DNA of 64,000 nt from Bacteroidota bacterium (GTDB lineage Bacteria > Bacteroidota > JABWAT01), in the NCBI GenBank assembly GCA_013360915.1, contig JABWAT010000003.1:1-64000 (forward strand), read 5' to 3'. The first letter of the stretch is position 1; each line of letters opens with the position of its first letter. The notes below the pieces were generated by a model that saw only the letters and a program-made list of their open reading frames with translations, did no database searches and was not told the DNA's origin. Shown here piece after piece: positions 15,783-25,677 of the stretch. The position numbers and the translations under genes were made by a program.

Positions 15783-18368
15783 TCACGGCCACCGGATTTT
15801 CAGTTTACGTTTGGCTTCTTCCGCTGCTTTCTTTGCCGCTTCTTCTGCCTGTTTTTTGGCTGCTTCGGTGGCAGTATCGACCTGCTTCTGAACTTCCTGC
15901 TTCACTTCTTCGGTCTTTTTGGTAATTTCCTCATTGATTTTCTGACCGACGGCTTTGGCAGCCCGCAAGGCGGTCTTTTTCGGATCCGGTTTGATGGTCG
16001 GACTCAGGAACGTTCCTCCCACCAGCAGATCCACAATCACGCGGTTCTTGCTGTCAGTCACCGACTGATTGACCAGTTTGCCATATTCCGACCCGTTCAG
16101 GCCATCAGACATGCCGGGCGGAAGGAACAAGGTGACCTCATAATTGATGCTCTGATCCAAAGCCTGCCAGCCAGAGGCCTGAATTTCGGTGGAACCGGCG
16201 GTGGTATTCAGTCCATTCACGAACAGTTTTCCTTCCTTAATCTCCAGCCCGGTCTGGAAATTGGCGAGTTCCAGACGGTTCAGTTCAGGCGACTGAAGAA
16301 AGGTGGCGATGGCCGATTGAATTGGGTGCCCGGCCAGCACACCGGTCGGGATCCCGGCCGTTCCAAGAGCCGTCACCGAATTCAGCACCGGCGCAAGGGA
16401 ATCGTTCAGGGCACCCTTTACGCCTAAATCACCCGACAGCGTCCCATCGAGGTAAGGACTCAATTTAACATAGGATTCAATAACCGGGAACGTGGTCAGG
16501 GCTTCATCGCTGTTCAGCCGGTCAACCCGGAAGGAAAAATCATAATCGGCGCCCATGGGTGCCTTTAATCCGATCAATCCTTCCAGAGAAATGGTTCCGC
16601 CCATAAAGGTGGCGCGGGTTCCGCTCAGCCGGATGGTCTGATCCCGGATGGTCAGCGTGGAGGTAATGCCGGTTGCCTTGATATCGAGATACCTGAACTC
16701 CCCGATTTTTGCAGAGAAGGTCGCCACAAACGCTGGCAGGACCGGCACCCTGAGTCTGGCTGTATCGGCCGGAACCGGCTGAACCTCTTCGGCCGGGGCT
16801 GCCGACAGATCGACAAAGTCACCCACCACCAGTTTTTCAGACACCAGAGATCCGTTCAGGGTTGGAATCAGCGGCTGACCTTCCGGTTTCAGAACAAATC
16901 CCAAATAGTTTTCCACCTTTGAATTCAGCAACACATCACTTTCCCCGATCCGGACCTGAAAGTTCTTCAGTTCTGCCACCGACTTGTTGATATCGAACCG
17001 TCCGTTCAGTTCACGGATGGCGCCGGGCAGATACCCCTTCTGATCAATTTTCAGATTGTTAAAAATCACCGATCCCGAGCCGTTCAGTTTTTTGGGATCC
17101 AGGGCCGGGCCTTCTATCTGAAACGACGATTGAATGGTTCCGGCCAGATCCAGTGAATCGCCCAGCGGATAAAAGGATTTGATGTCGGCGGTGTTGAGGT
17201 TTGCATTCACCCCGATTTTCACAACCGGTTCGGTAAAATTTTTCACCGAGGCATTCACGTCAAAGCGGCTGCCCGCCACGGCCCCAAGTACCTTCAGGGT
17301 GTCGAGGTTGTTTTCGGTTCCGGCCAGCAGCACATTCAGACCAGACAGGGAAGCCGGAAAGCCGGCATACTGAATGCTTCCATTCCTGAGATCAAGCCGG
17401 TAAGTGACCTGCGGAATGGCTGACCCACCGGCCAGTCCGTTCACGGTTGCCCGGAAGGAAAACGAACCACCGGCCGTCACCGAAGCGGCTTCCTTCACCA
17501 GACTGACGGGAACCAGCGAAAGCAGGGGTTTCAGTCCGATTTCTCCGGTTTCAACCACCAGATCCGTCATCCAGGTGGAATCACTCACCGATCTGACTGA
17601 TCCGCTCAGATTCACATCCATGTCGTTTAACCGGAAGGCCGACCGGGAAATGGTCACCGACTTGCCATCGAGGGTTGCAGTGAGATCCTGATCCAGGGTC
17701 AGCGAAATCTGATCGGCCACCGTACCGGCTGCCAGTGAGGCGGAAAGGGATCCGACCGACAGCAGGTGTGCCAGATGAATGGCCTCCTCTTTCAGATCCA
17801 GCGACAGATCATAATCGAGGTGTTTCACCGTTACCGAGGTTTTTTCTTTCAGGTCCTCATAGACCAGACGAGCGTTTCTGATCTGCACCGATTCCAGACG
17901 GATGGCCGGAGGGGCCGCTTTCACGGTATCGGCCGGAACTGGTTCCGGAGCCACCGAGTCGGCTGCAGCGGGAATCATGGATGAGAAGTTGAACTGACCA
18001 TCGGGATGACGGATAACCTGAACGGTGAGCCCTTCCAGAAGCAGTTCCTCGACCACCACCTCACCCGAAATCAGCGCCCAGACATCGACATTCACCCGGA
18101 ATTCGTTCAGAGAAACAAACGGACCGGCTCCAAAGACCGGATCTTCTGAAAGTGACACTTCCTTTAAAACCACTTCAACGGTTGGGAAGACATCCAGCCC
18201 TGCTTTTCCGACCGACAAGGTTCTTCCGGTTTGTTCTTCCACCACAGGAACCACGGCTGTGCGGATTGCTTCCTCGGTCACCATCAGTTTCAGGGCTCCC
18301 AGCAACAGAGCCACCAAAACCACCGGGATCGCAACCAGTATCAGGATCCATTTTATTACAGGTTTCAT
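15783..18368 (-). CDS. AsmA-like envelope protein
   Basis: This large inner-membrane-anchored protein has 861 residues. One N-terminal helix (MKPVIKWILILVAIPVVLVALLLGALKLMV) is followed by a long beta-rich periplasmic body with AsmA features: DVFPTVEVVLKEVSLSEDP near the start and TGLEIKEGKLFVNGLNTTAGSTEIQASGWQALDQSINYEV near the end. AsmA-like proteins are believed to bridge lipid transport between membranes. The last 70 residues are a highly charged Ala/Lys/Glu coiled coil (KKQAEEAAKKAAEEAKRK), which is not typical. The gene diverges from phhA across about 150 bases. Confidence 0.88.
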   Translation of the reverse strand: MKPVIKWILILVAIPVVLVALLLGALKLMVTEEAIRTAVVPVVEEQTGRTLSVGKAGLDVFPTVEVVLKEVSLSEDPVFGAGPFVSLNEFRVNVDVWALISGEVVVEELLLEGLTVQVIRHPDGQFNFSSMIPAAADSVAPEPVPADTVKAAPPAIRLESVQIRNARLVYEDLKEKTSVTVKHLDYDLSLDLKEEAIHLAHLLSVGSLSASLAAGTVADQISLTLDQDLTATLDGKSVTISRSAFRLNDMDVNLSGSVRSVSDSTWMTDLVVETGEIGLKPLLSLVPVSLVKEAASVTAGGSFSFRATVNGLAGGSAIPQVTYRLDLRNGSIQYAGFPASLSGLNVLLAGTENNLDTLKVLGAVAGSRFDVNASVKNFTEPVVKIGVNANLNTADIKSFYPLGDSLDLAGTIQSSFQIEGPALDPKKLNGSGSVIFNNLKIDQKGYLPGAIRELNGRFDINKSVAELKNFQVRIGESDVLLNSKVENYLGFVLKPEGQPLIPTLNGSLVSEKLVVGDFVDLSAAPAEEVQPVPADTARLRVPVLPAFVATFSAKIGEFRYLDIKATGITSTLTIRDQTIRLSGTRATFMGGTISLEGLIGLKAPMGADYDFSFRVDRLNSDEALTTFPVIESYVKLSPYLDGTLSGDLGVKGALNDSLAPVLNSVTALGTAGIPTGVLAGHPIQSAIATFLQSPELNRLELANFQTGLEIKEGKLFVNGLNTTAGSTEIQASGWQALDQSINYEVTLFLPPGMSDGLNGSEYGKLVNQSVTDSKNRVIVDLLVGGTFLSPTIKPDPKKTALRAAKAVGQKINEEITKKTEEVKQEVQKQVDTATEAAKKQAEEAAKKAAEEAKRKLKIRWP

Positions 18369-18517
18369 TGATCAACTTCTCCCTATTCAGGTAAAAAACA
18401 AAAATACCCGATTCCCGTCTTCTTTTCCCGTTTTAAACTCACAATCCAACGGGCATCCGCGCCTGATTTGGAAGAAATGGAACCGGTGTAGTAACTTGCT
18501 TCCACAAAAAGACCCTC

Positions 18518-19255
18518 ATGATGATACAGGACTATTCCCGTTACACACCAGATGACCAACTGGTGTGGACCACGCTTTACAACCGGCAACTGGCTCAGCT
18601 GCCAGGCCTGGCCTCTTCAGCCTTTCTCAACGGAATCCGCTCCATCGGATTTGAATCCGACGTGATTCCACGTTTTTCTCACATCAATGACGCTCTGGGG
18701 TCATCCACCGGATGGAAGATCTATGCAGTTCCCGGGCTGATTCCGAACAAGGAATTTTTTGAAGCCCTGCTGGAGTGCCGGTTTCCTGCAACCACGTGGT
18801 TCCGCCGGCCCGACCAGTTGAATTATCTTGAAGAACCCGACATGTTCCACGATGTGTTTGGTCATGTTCCGTTGTTAACCAACCACGATTTCTGCCGGTT
18901 CCTCTCGGGCCTGGCTCAAATCGCCCTGCGGCACATTGACGACGACCTGGCCATTGAACTGATTTCGAGGCTGTATTGGTACACGGTGGAATTCGGGCTG
19001 ATTATGGAAGGATCCGAACTGAAAATTTACGGTTCGGGTATCTTATCATCGGCCGGAGAAAGTCAGTATTGTGTGGGACCGGTTCCGGTGCGCGTTCCTT
19101 TCGGGGTGCGGGAGATCATGGAAACCCCCTACATCAAGGACCGGTATCAGGAAAAGTATTGGGTGATTCAGTCCTATGCCCAGCTTTATGAATCCGTTCC
19201 TCTGGTCGAGCGGGAACTCGAAAACCTGCTCGCCCACCAACAGACGGCCAGGTAA
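18518..19255 (+). CDS. phhA: Phenylalanine 4-monooxygenase
   Basis: This tetrahydropterin- and iron-dependent aromatic amino acid hydroxylase has 245 residues, the size of bacterial single-domain enzymes, and converts phenylalanine to tyrosine. EEPDMFHDVFGHVPLL supplies the two histidine iron ligands and YTVEFGLI the glutamate. GIRSIGFESDVIPRF and SGILSSAGE are also family features. Two adjacent ATG codons make the start ambiguous by one residue. It has no partner pterin carbinolamine dehydratase nearby. Confidence 0.95.
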   Translation: MMIQDYSRYTPDDQLVWTTLYNRQLAQLPGLASSAFLNGIRSIGFESDVIPRFSHINDALGSSTGWKIYAVPGLIPNKEFFEALLECRFPATTWFRRPDQLNYLEEPDMFHDVFGHVPLLTNHDFCRFLSGLAQIALRHIDDDLAIELISRLYWYTVEFGLIMEGSELKIYGSGILSSAGESQYCVGPVPVRVPFGVREIMETPYIKDRYQEKYWVIQSYAQLYESVPLVERELENLLAHQQTAR

Positions 19256-19280
19256 CAGGTTTCATTCCGTCAGAAAAAAA

Positions 19281-20585
19281 TCAGGGCTTTTCGAGAACGG
19301 ATCCGTTGGCCTTGTCTGCTTTGAGCAGCAGGATCGAAAAGACCAGCCCGAGAACTCCCAGACTTGCAAACATCAGCATGCTGGCTGTGTAGCTATGTGT
19401 GGAATCGCGTAAGTAGCCGTTGAGAAACGGAAACAGGGCCAGACCAATATTCTGAATGAATGTGGTGATTCCGAAGGCGGTGCCGGTGTAATCGCGTTTC
19501 ACAATCAACGCAATGGATGGCCACATGGCCGCCGGAACCAGTACAAAGGCTCCTCCCAGCAGCACCATGGGAAAAACCGGATTCATATCAGTCAGCGCAA
19601 GCAACAGGTAAGCAGGAATCATCAGCAAGCTTCCCACAATCATGATGCTGGCGCGTTTCCCCACCCGGTCCAGAATGGTTCCCGCAAAGGGAGCAAAGAC
19701 CATCGAGGCAAAAATGATCAGGGACGACATGCCGCCAGCCGTTGAGAACATGTGGAAGAAGGAACTGAAGACCTGTGAAATGAAGGAACCGTCGGTATCG
19801 GCCACCCTCGGATATCCGTATTTATCCACAAAGAAATCGGTTGAAAGGGCGGTGAAGGGAAAAACCGCCGAGTAAAACAGCACACAGAGAATGGCGATGT
19901 ACCAGAAGGAAGATCCAAAGTGTTTCACTTCGCTGATGACGATTTTATCACCGGCCCCTTCTTCTTTCAGATTCAGGACTTTTTCGGCCCGGGCATCCAT
20001 GAACATGTAGATCAGGTTCGATACCAATGACATCACACAGAACAAGGCTGCAGCAAACAGGGCAAAGTACGCGCCGCCAAATTCACTGGCGATCAGTTCA
20101 CCGGTGTTAAAAGAAAACATGGTTCCCAGCCGGCTGATGGTCAGGGCCACCCCGAAGGAAAGCGCCAGTTCCTTGCCTTTGAACCAGCGGGCCAGCATGG
20201 CACTTTGCACCACCACCAATGGTTCAGCTCCTGCGCCAAACACCAACCGGCCGGCAATCAGGCCGGTGACCGAATCGGAAAGGGCAATGATCACACTTCC
20301 CAGCACCACAATGGCCGAAAAGATGAGGCTGGCTTTTCGTGTCCCGAGGTAATCGATCACGAATCCTGAAATGAGAACGGCGATGATCGCCGAGATGCTG
20401 TAAGCGGTGTAGAAGAACCCGACGGTGCTGCGGTCGGCACCCATCTCTTCAATCAGGCGGGGGGCAATGGCACCGATGATGTCATAGGCAAAATAACTGC
20501 CAAAGGTGATGGCAGAAATGAAAATCAGTCCGATGAAACGATACGAATTCCCGGCTGGATTTAAAAATCCGGTGGTGGATGTCAT
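19281..20585 (-). CDS. MFS transporter
   Basis: This major facilitator of about 434 residues has about 12 membrane segments. The N-terminal half shows GSYFAYDIIGAIAPRLIEEMG, and DYLGTRKASLIF sits at the loop 2-3 position. The start is the ATG preceded by AGGAGGGC; an upstream in-frame start adds an arginine-rich stretch without support. The loop after helix 6 is charged. The substrate cannot be told; it loosely resembles the MFSD1-like group of MFS proteins. It converges with phhA. Confidence 0.85.
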   Translation of the reverse strand: MTSTTGFLNPAGNSYRFIGLIFISAITFGSYFAYDIIGAIAPRLIEEMGADRSTVGFFYTAYSISAIIAVLISGFVIDYLGTRKASLIFSAIVVLGSVIIALSDSVTGLIAGRLVFGAGAEPLVVVQSAMLARWFKGKELALSFGVALTISRLGTMFSFNTGELIASEFGGAYFALFAAALFCVMSLVSNLIYMFMDARAEKVLNLKEEGAGDKIVISEVKHFGSSFWYIAILCVLFYSAVFPFTALSTDFFVDKYGYPRVADTDGSFISQVFSSFFHMFSTAGGMSSLIIFASMVFAPFAGTILDRVGKRASIMIVGSLLMIPAYLLLALTDMNPVFPMVLLGGAFVLVPAAMWPSIALIVKRDYTGTAFGITTFIQNIGLALFPFLNGYLRDSTHSYTASMLMFASLGVLGLVFSILLLKADKANGSVLEKP

Positions 20586-20685
20586 GCCTGTTGCCCTCCT
20601 GAAGAAGCGGTCAAAGATAACGGCCCCAGCCGGAGGGCGCAATGCAGGTCACCCGATCATCGCCACAGACCATCCGGACCAGGAG

Positions 20686-21549
20686 TTACCGGGTGTGGTG
20701 AACCAGAACGGGAAGATGAATCTGCCGGATGATTGATTCGGTGGTGCTCCCCAGCAGAACCTTGCTTAATCCGGCCCGGCCATGAGTCGTCATGGCAACC
20801 AGTTCGGGTTTCAGATCCTGAATCGCCTGAAGAATTCCTTCAACCGGATCGGTGGCCCTTGTTTCAATCCACTGAACCGTCGAACCGGTTCCGGCCAGTT
20901 CGCTTAACCAGCGGTTTTTAACATCGGGATCGGGTGCATCAAGGAATCCGGCCTCCAGCGAATCCACCGCCAGAATGGTCGTTTCGGAAGGAAAAGCCTC
21001 TGTCACCGCCTTCACCAAGGGAAAGACCAGAAACGAAGCCGGACTGTAATCGGTGGTGACCAGAATACGGGAAGGCGGAAAATGAGGGACACTGTCCGGA
21101 TCCCGCATGACAATCATGGGAACCTGGGTAATCCGGATCAATCGTTCCATGGTGGAGCCCAGGAAAAATTTCTCGACCACCCCGTGGGTATGGGCCGCCA
21201 GAATGATCAGGTCGGTGCCATTTTCATTTGCCTCGCGTGCAATCTGATCGGCTGCCTTGCCTGCACGAAGACGGAAGGTGAGTTTTTTCCGCTGATCACT
21301 GGTGAGGGTCCCTGCAATTTTTTCGAATTCGGCCTGAGCCCAGTCGTTGATTTCCTTTTCCAGTTCAGGAAAGGTCACCACGCCAAAGGGATAGGAGGAA
21401 CTGCCGAAGGGAAGACTGGTCAGTTCATTCACATACAGGACCGTCAGTGAGGCACCGGGTTGTGCGGCGACGGAGAGGGCGTACCGGATGACCGGCGCTG
21501 ATTGGGATGAAAAATCGACCGGAACCAGCAATTTATTGATTGATTTCAT
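20686..21549 (-). CDS. Tandem universal stress protein
   Basis: Two UspA domains lie in tandem (about 1-145 and 150-287). Each begins with a beta strand (KLLVPVDFS, RILVTTDYS) and ends in a G-x2-G-x9-G-S/T type nucleotide loop. The second, TTHGRAGLSKVLLGSTTESIIRQI, is canonical. The first, AAHTHGVVEKFFLGSTMERLIRI, is partly changed. The start ATG follows GGAGGAAAC; the longer frame adds 18 residues without a ribosome-binding site. It is probably a stress-related ATP-binding protein and stands alone. Confidence 0.92.
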   Translation of the reverse strand: MKSINKLLVPVDFSSQSAPVIRYALSVAAQPGASLTVLYVNELTSLPFGSSSYPFGVVTFPELEKEINDWAQAEFEKIAGTLTSDQRKKLTFRLRAGKAADQIAREANENGTDLIILAAHTHGVVEKFFLGSTMERLIRITQVPMIVMRDPDSVPHFPPSRILVTTDYSPASFLVFPLVKAVTEAFPSETTILAVDSLEAGFLDAPDPDVKNRWLSELAGTGSTVQWIETRATDPVEGILQAIQDLKPELVAMTTHGRAGLSKVLLGSTTESIIRQIHLPVLVHHTR

Positions 21550-21701
21550 GTTTCCTCCGTATTTTTTCGGTCCGGGAGCTTTCCACCTTTCCGGGTGATA
21601 CACTCAGGCTCCGGAATGACTGCAATTCTTACTGCCTCAATTTATACAAACCACCGGTCACAGACCATTAATAAATCGTTATTTTTCAGGAATCCATCAA
21701 C

Positions 21702-22013
21702 ATGAGTACACAGGATAAGCCCCAGAATTCCCTCAACATTGAATTGGGAGAAAAAGAAGCAGAAGGAATCTATTCCAATCTGGCCATTATCAGTCATTCA
21801 CCGGCTGAATTTGTCATCGATTTCACACGGGTGGTTCCGGGGGTTCCGAAAGCAAAAGTTTACTCCCGTATCATCATGACTCCGTCTCATGCAAAAATGC
21901 TTCTCAATGCCCTGCGGGAAAATATCGGAAAGTACGAACAGGTGTTCGGTGATATTCCCGTTCATGGCGCCCCCGATCCTGTCTCTGGCTCACACGGACG
22001 CTGGCAGGCCTGA
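21702..22013 (+). CDS. DUF3467 domain protein
   Basis: This small soluble protein has 103 residues. The pattern EGIYSNLAIISHSPAEFVIDFTRVVPGVPKAKVYSRIIMTPSHAKMLLNALRENIGKYE is that of DUF3467, a widespread bacterial family of unknown function. An AGGA lies upstream of the ATG. It is followed by about 170 non-coding bases and then the large lipoprotein gene. Confidence 0.9.
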   Translation: MSTQDKPQNSLNIELGEKEAEGIYSNLAIISHSPAEFVIDFTRVVPGVPKAKVYSRIIMTPSHAKMLLNALRENIGKYEQVFGDIPVHGAPDPVSGSHGRWQA

Positions 22014-22216
22014 TCAGGTGAAGACCATCACACCGGCCTGAGGGAAACTCTCCCTGGTTTCGGTCTGTCGGGCTCAGTCTGTATATTGCGACCTGATGGA
22101 GGATATGGCTTCTTTTTTGCTCAGATCCCGGATCATCCAATGAACATTTTTTCGGAGATTGTTTTCTGTTCACTTTTAATGAAATAAAAAAGCCCATCCG
22201 CTGGATCGGTATTCTG

Positions 22217-24232
22217 GTGGCAGGCTCGGTCAGCCTTGCCTGTGACCTGAAGGAACCGGTGGGACCTACCTGGACGCTGAAAGGGGCTGCGCCTCTTTTC
22301 AACGGTGAATTCGGTGTGGCCGAAATGCTTGAATCGGCCGATTCCTCTATCCGCACAGAAAATCAGCGGATATTCTGGGTGAAATCCCTCGACCTCAATC
22401 GCACCGAACTATCCGATTCAGTTAAAGTGGATGACCGGTCCATCCGTGGCACTCAACTGCTGGATTCACTATCGCTCGATCAGTTCAAATCTGACACTCT
22501 TTCACTCAAAGGAACCGACCTGAACGCCAACCTCCAGCCGGGTACCATCAACCTGTCAACTCAGGTCACCTTTTCGAAGAACAACCTGGGTTTTTCCGGT
22601 CTGGATAATTTCGAGTATGGCATTTTCAATCCGGATCAGTCTATTTCTTTTTTTATCCGGAATACGTTCCCTTTCAACATTATTCTGACGTCGCTGACCC
22701 TTTCAAACGGCAGCGGACCCAATCCCACGTTTTTCTCCCGCACCGATACCCTCAGAATCCTGCCCGGCAGAACCCGTCAACTGTCCATTGCCATTGGCGG
22801 AAAGCGGATACAGAGCAATCTTAAGCTTGATATTGCCGGCCGGACCAATGCTCCCGGTGTGGTAACCATCGATCCCGAGGACGGATTGGAATTTTTCATC
22901 AATGGTGATGATCTCTATGTCACCGAGGCCCGCGGACGTTTCAAAACGCCCGAGTATAAATCGGAAAGAGTAACCGATGTGGGAATGGAAGATTTTCAGC
23001 CTTCTCTAATCCGGGTAGGTGCCGGTCGGATGAAGTACCGGATCAATAATCAATCTGCCATTACCGGTACCATTTTCATTACCATACCCGAAATGAAAAA
23101 AGGAACCACTGCTTTTACCGAATCCATCAATTTTCCCGGAAATGCGGTTGATACCGGCAGTTTTGTTCTCACTGGTTTTGACATCCGTCCCGATGGGTTT
23201 CCGCTCACCCCTGTCATCAGGACCCAGATCACCTATCAATTAAATACCGGTACTTCCTTCGTCACCCTGAAGGAAACCGACAGCATCGGCTATCAGTTTA
23301 CCATCAGTGGCATTGAACCGGTGTATCTGGAAGGAAACTTCAATGAGAGGGCCACTTTTTCCGGATTTGATACCACGACCATCAAATGGCCACAGGATCT
23401 GAGGGATATTTCGCTTGAATTTGATGAAGCCTCTATTGTCGCGTCCATAAACAACAGCATTGGTCTGAAAGCGGAAGTGACGCCCCGGATTATCTTCACC
23501 CGTCCCTCGGGTCAGGATGATAGTCTCATGTTTTCCTCTGGTACCTTCCCGATTAAGATTGATGCGGCCACACCAGGAATACGGGTTCAGAAAACAGTGA
23601 AGTCTCTTGAACTGGCCGATGTATTGAATTTTAACCAGGTTCTGAATGCCAAACCAACACAGGTCCGGTATGGCGTGGATGCTGTGGGTGCCAGGGGAAG
23701 TAATCAGTCTGGATTTTTATATGACACCAGTTCTGTCAGCGGAAGCCTGAAAATAAAAATGCCCCTCCGCTTCAAATCGACCACCGGTTATGAAAAGGAC
23801 ACGCTGGCGGCTCTTGATATCCATTCAGTGAAGGGATTGCAGGAAGCCCTTCTGAGAACCGAATACAAGAACCGTCTTCCTTACAGCGTTTCCTACTCTC
23901 TTACTTTTACAGATAAGGATACGATTCCTCTGTTCAGACTTCCTGACGACAATACAGCCAATTCCTTTGTTCTCGGAGCCGCCCCTGTTGCGGCTGACAG
24001 TCCGACCCAAAAGGGAGGATATGCCATTGGGTACACCCAATCGGTATTACCAACCTCTCTTACTCATGAGCAGATACAGAAAATGGAACAGGCTGCCTTT
24101 GTCAGAATCGTTCTGAGACTGACCACCACAGCCGAAAGTGGTCCATCGGCCGGATACAGTGAAGTGCGGGAGGATGATCATTTGATTTTACGGGTTTCCG
24201 GACAGATGAAGTATAAGGTGAACGACGAATGA
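22217..24232 (+). CDS. Large lipoprotein of unknown function, start uncertain
   Basis: The frame encodes about 671 residues after a lipobox (SVSLAC). The body is rich in beta strands, with repeated Thr/Asp/Ser-rich segments and no family I recognise. The only canonical in-frame start, GTG at 22217, would leave a signal peptide with no basic N-region. Upstream, the same frame reads IKKPIRWIGI, an ideal n-region. An ATG AAA at 22179-22184 runs into TAA one base out of frame. One extra A there would give MKIKKPIRWIGILVAGSVSLAC. So the gene probably carries a 1-base deletion or a sequencing error, or uses a rare start. It overlaps the following barrel gene by 4 bases, suggesting a surface lipoprotein/barrel pair. 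Confidence 0.75.
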   Translation: MAGSVSLACDLKEPVGPTWTLKGAAPLFNGEFGVAEMLESADSSIRTENQRIFWVKSLDLNRTELSDSVKVDDRSIRGTQLLDSLSLDQFKSDTLSLKGTDLNANLQPGTINLSTQVTFSKNNLGFSGLDNFEYGIFNPDQSISFFIRNTFPFNIILTSLTLSNGSGPNPTFFSRTDTLRILPGRTRQLSIAIGGKRIQSNLKLDIAGRTNAPGVVTIDPEDGLEFFINGDDLYVTEARGRFKTPEYKSERVTDVGMEDFQPSLIRVGAGRMKYRINNQSAITGTIFITIPEMKKGTTAFTESINFPGNAVDTGSFVLTGFDIRPDGFPLTPVIRTQITYQLNTGTSFVTLKETDSIGYQFTISGIEPVYLEGNFNERATFSGFDTTTIKWPQDLRDISLEFDEASIVASINNSIGLKAEVTPRIIFTRPSGQDDSLMFSSGTFPIKIDAATPGIRVQKTVKSLELADVLNFNQVLNAKPTQVRYGVDAVGARGSNQSGFLYDTSSVSGSLKIKMPLRFKSTTGYEKDTLAALDIHSVKGLQEALLRTEYKNRLPYSVSYSLTFTDKDTIPLFRLPDDNTANSFVLGAAPVAADSPTQKGGYAIGYTQSVLPTSLTHEQIQKMEQAAFVRIVLRLTTTAESGPSAGYSEVREDDHLILRVSGQMKYKVNDE

Positions 24233-25677
24233 AACGAATTCTCATTGCTCTTTCCGTGGTCGTCGCCGTTCCGGTTTTTGCTCAAACCGGCATGCATCCT
24301 GTCTCTGCACGAAACATGGCACTCGCCGGCAGTGCCGGTATTACCATGAAGGGATGGGAAGCCGTCGGTATTAATCCCGCAGCCCTTGGACAGTATGAAG
24401 CCAGTCGTTATGTGATCGGGATTGCCCCGGCCGGAGGAATGGTCGGCAACACCAACCTGAACATTGATTTTTACAACACCTACTTTACCGGAGAGACCGT
24501 CAACGGGAAAAAGGTCCGGTATGATCTGGACAAGGGAAGCCGGAAAAAGGAGTTCCTTTCCAATTTCGACCCGGATAACACTGTTTTTGCCTCGGGAGCC
24601 GTGCAGGTTCTCGCTTTTTCGATGGATTATGCGCCCTGGGGATCCTTTGCCGTTACCTGGGGATACAAGGGAGAGGGTCACGCCCTGCTGACTCGCGGAC
24701 TTTTTGACCGGATGCTGAATGGCGTGGAACCAGGCGGATCCTATGATCTGAGTGGCATGGGAGGCGAGGCGCAGATCCGTTCTGAATTTGCACTCAATTA
24801 CAGCCGCTCTGTTGACGAGTGGGTAAAAATTCCCTACCTGAGCAAGCTATCTGCAGGTGCTGCGCTAAAGATTGAAAACGGGGTTACGTATCTGTCCGTT
24901 GAGAACGCCAGTCACTCCCTTTCTGTGGATCCTGAAACCAGCGAATACACCCATTCCTTTGTCTACGAAATCCGTGGAGCAGGGAATAATGATTTTTCGC
25001 GTCTGATCGATCAGACATTGGTGGATGATGAGATGCTTCCTTTCATTTCGCCCAATGCCGGATTCGGTCTGGGACTCGACCTGGGAGTCGCGGGCGAGGT
25101 GGCCGGGTGGCCGGTTTTTCTGTCTGTGACCGATATCGGCTACATCGATTGGGATAAAAACGCCACCCTGCTGACCGATAAAGAAACCATTGTTTTCACC
25201 CCGGGCTACACCAACGATGACGGAAACACCGGCAGTACTTTCGAAGTAGACACGCTGAAATCCACTTACGAGCCCATCCGGCGCAAAACATCCTTTACGT
25301 CCTACCTTCCCACGACTTTACGGATGGGAACCCGTGTGTCTCTGAACCAGTTTGCCCTGATCACAGAATACCAGAAGCAATGGAACATACCGGGTGAATT
25401 TATTGCCTACGCCGGGTATCAGCAGGGATTGAATGAAGGACCTGGAAACTCGTACATTCCACAGCTTTCTCTTGGTCTGGAATGGACGTTAAAGGGATGG
25501 TATGCCCGGCTCGGACAAGCCTTTGGGGCACGGGACGGCTATAACTTCGGACTCGGCGGTGGTTACAGTCATCCCCGGTTCAGGATCGATGCCGGAAGCG
25601 CCTATTTTCATCACCTGTTCACCGGCGACAGCCGTACCCGGCTGAGTGCCGCGATTACCAGCCAGATCTTCTTCTGA
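24229..25677 (+). CDS. Outer-membrane beta-barrel protein (DUF5723/PorV-like)
   Basis: The protein has 482 residues with a signal peptide (MKRILIALSVVVAVPVFAQ). The mature start, HPVSARNMALAGSAGITMKGWEAVGINPAALG, is typical of FadL/PorV-like and DUF5723 barrels of the FCB group. Alternating strands run through the protein, and the end, SRTRLSAAITSQIFF, finishes in an aromatic residue, as expected for a barrel. It may be a transporter or secretion-associated barrel. ATGA overlap with the lipoprotein gene suggests joint function. Its stop abuts the convergent lptG stop. Confidence 0.8.
   Translation: MKRILIALSVVVAVPVFAQTGMHPVSARNMALAGSAGITMKGWEAVGINPAALGQYEASRYVIGIAPAGGMVGNTNLNIDFYNTYFTGETVNGKKVRYDLDKGSRKKEFLSNFDPDNTVFASGAVQVLAFSMDYAPWGSFAVTWGYKGEGHALLTRGLFDRMLNGVEPGGSYDLSGMGGEAQIRSEFALNYSRSVDEWVKIPYLSKLSAGAALKIENGVTYLSVENASHSLSVDPETSEYTHSFVYEIRGAGNNDFSRLIDQTLVDDEMLPFISPNAGFGLGLDLGVAGEVAGWPVFLSVTDIGYIDWDKNATLLTDKETIVFTPGYTNDDGNTGSTFEVDTLKSTYEPIRRKTSFTSYLPTTLRMGTRVSLNQFALITEYQKQWNIPGEFIAYAGYQQGLNEGPGNSYIPQLSLGLEWTLKGWYARLGQAFGARDGYNFGLGGGYSHPRFRIDAGSAYFHHLFTGDSRTRLSAAITSQIFF

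Noticed and set aside
15774-16427. Open plus-strand frame of 217 codons
   Set aside because: It lies antisense to the AsmA gene and is rich in His/Gln/Arg, a typical shadow of a GC-rich gene.
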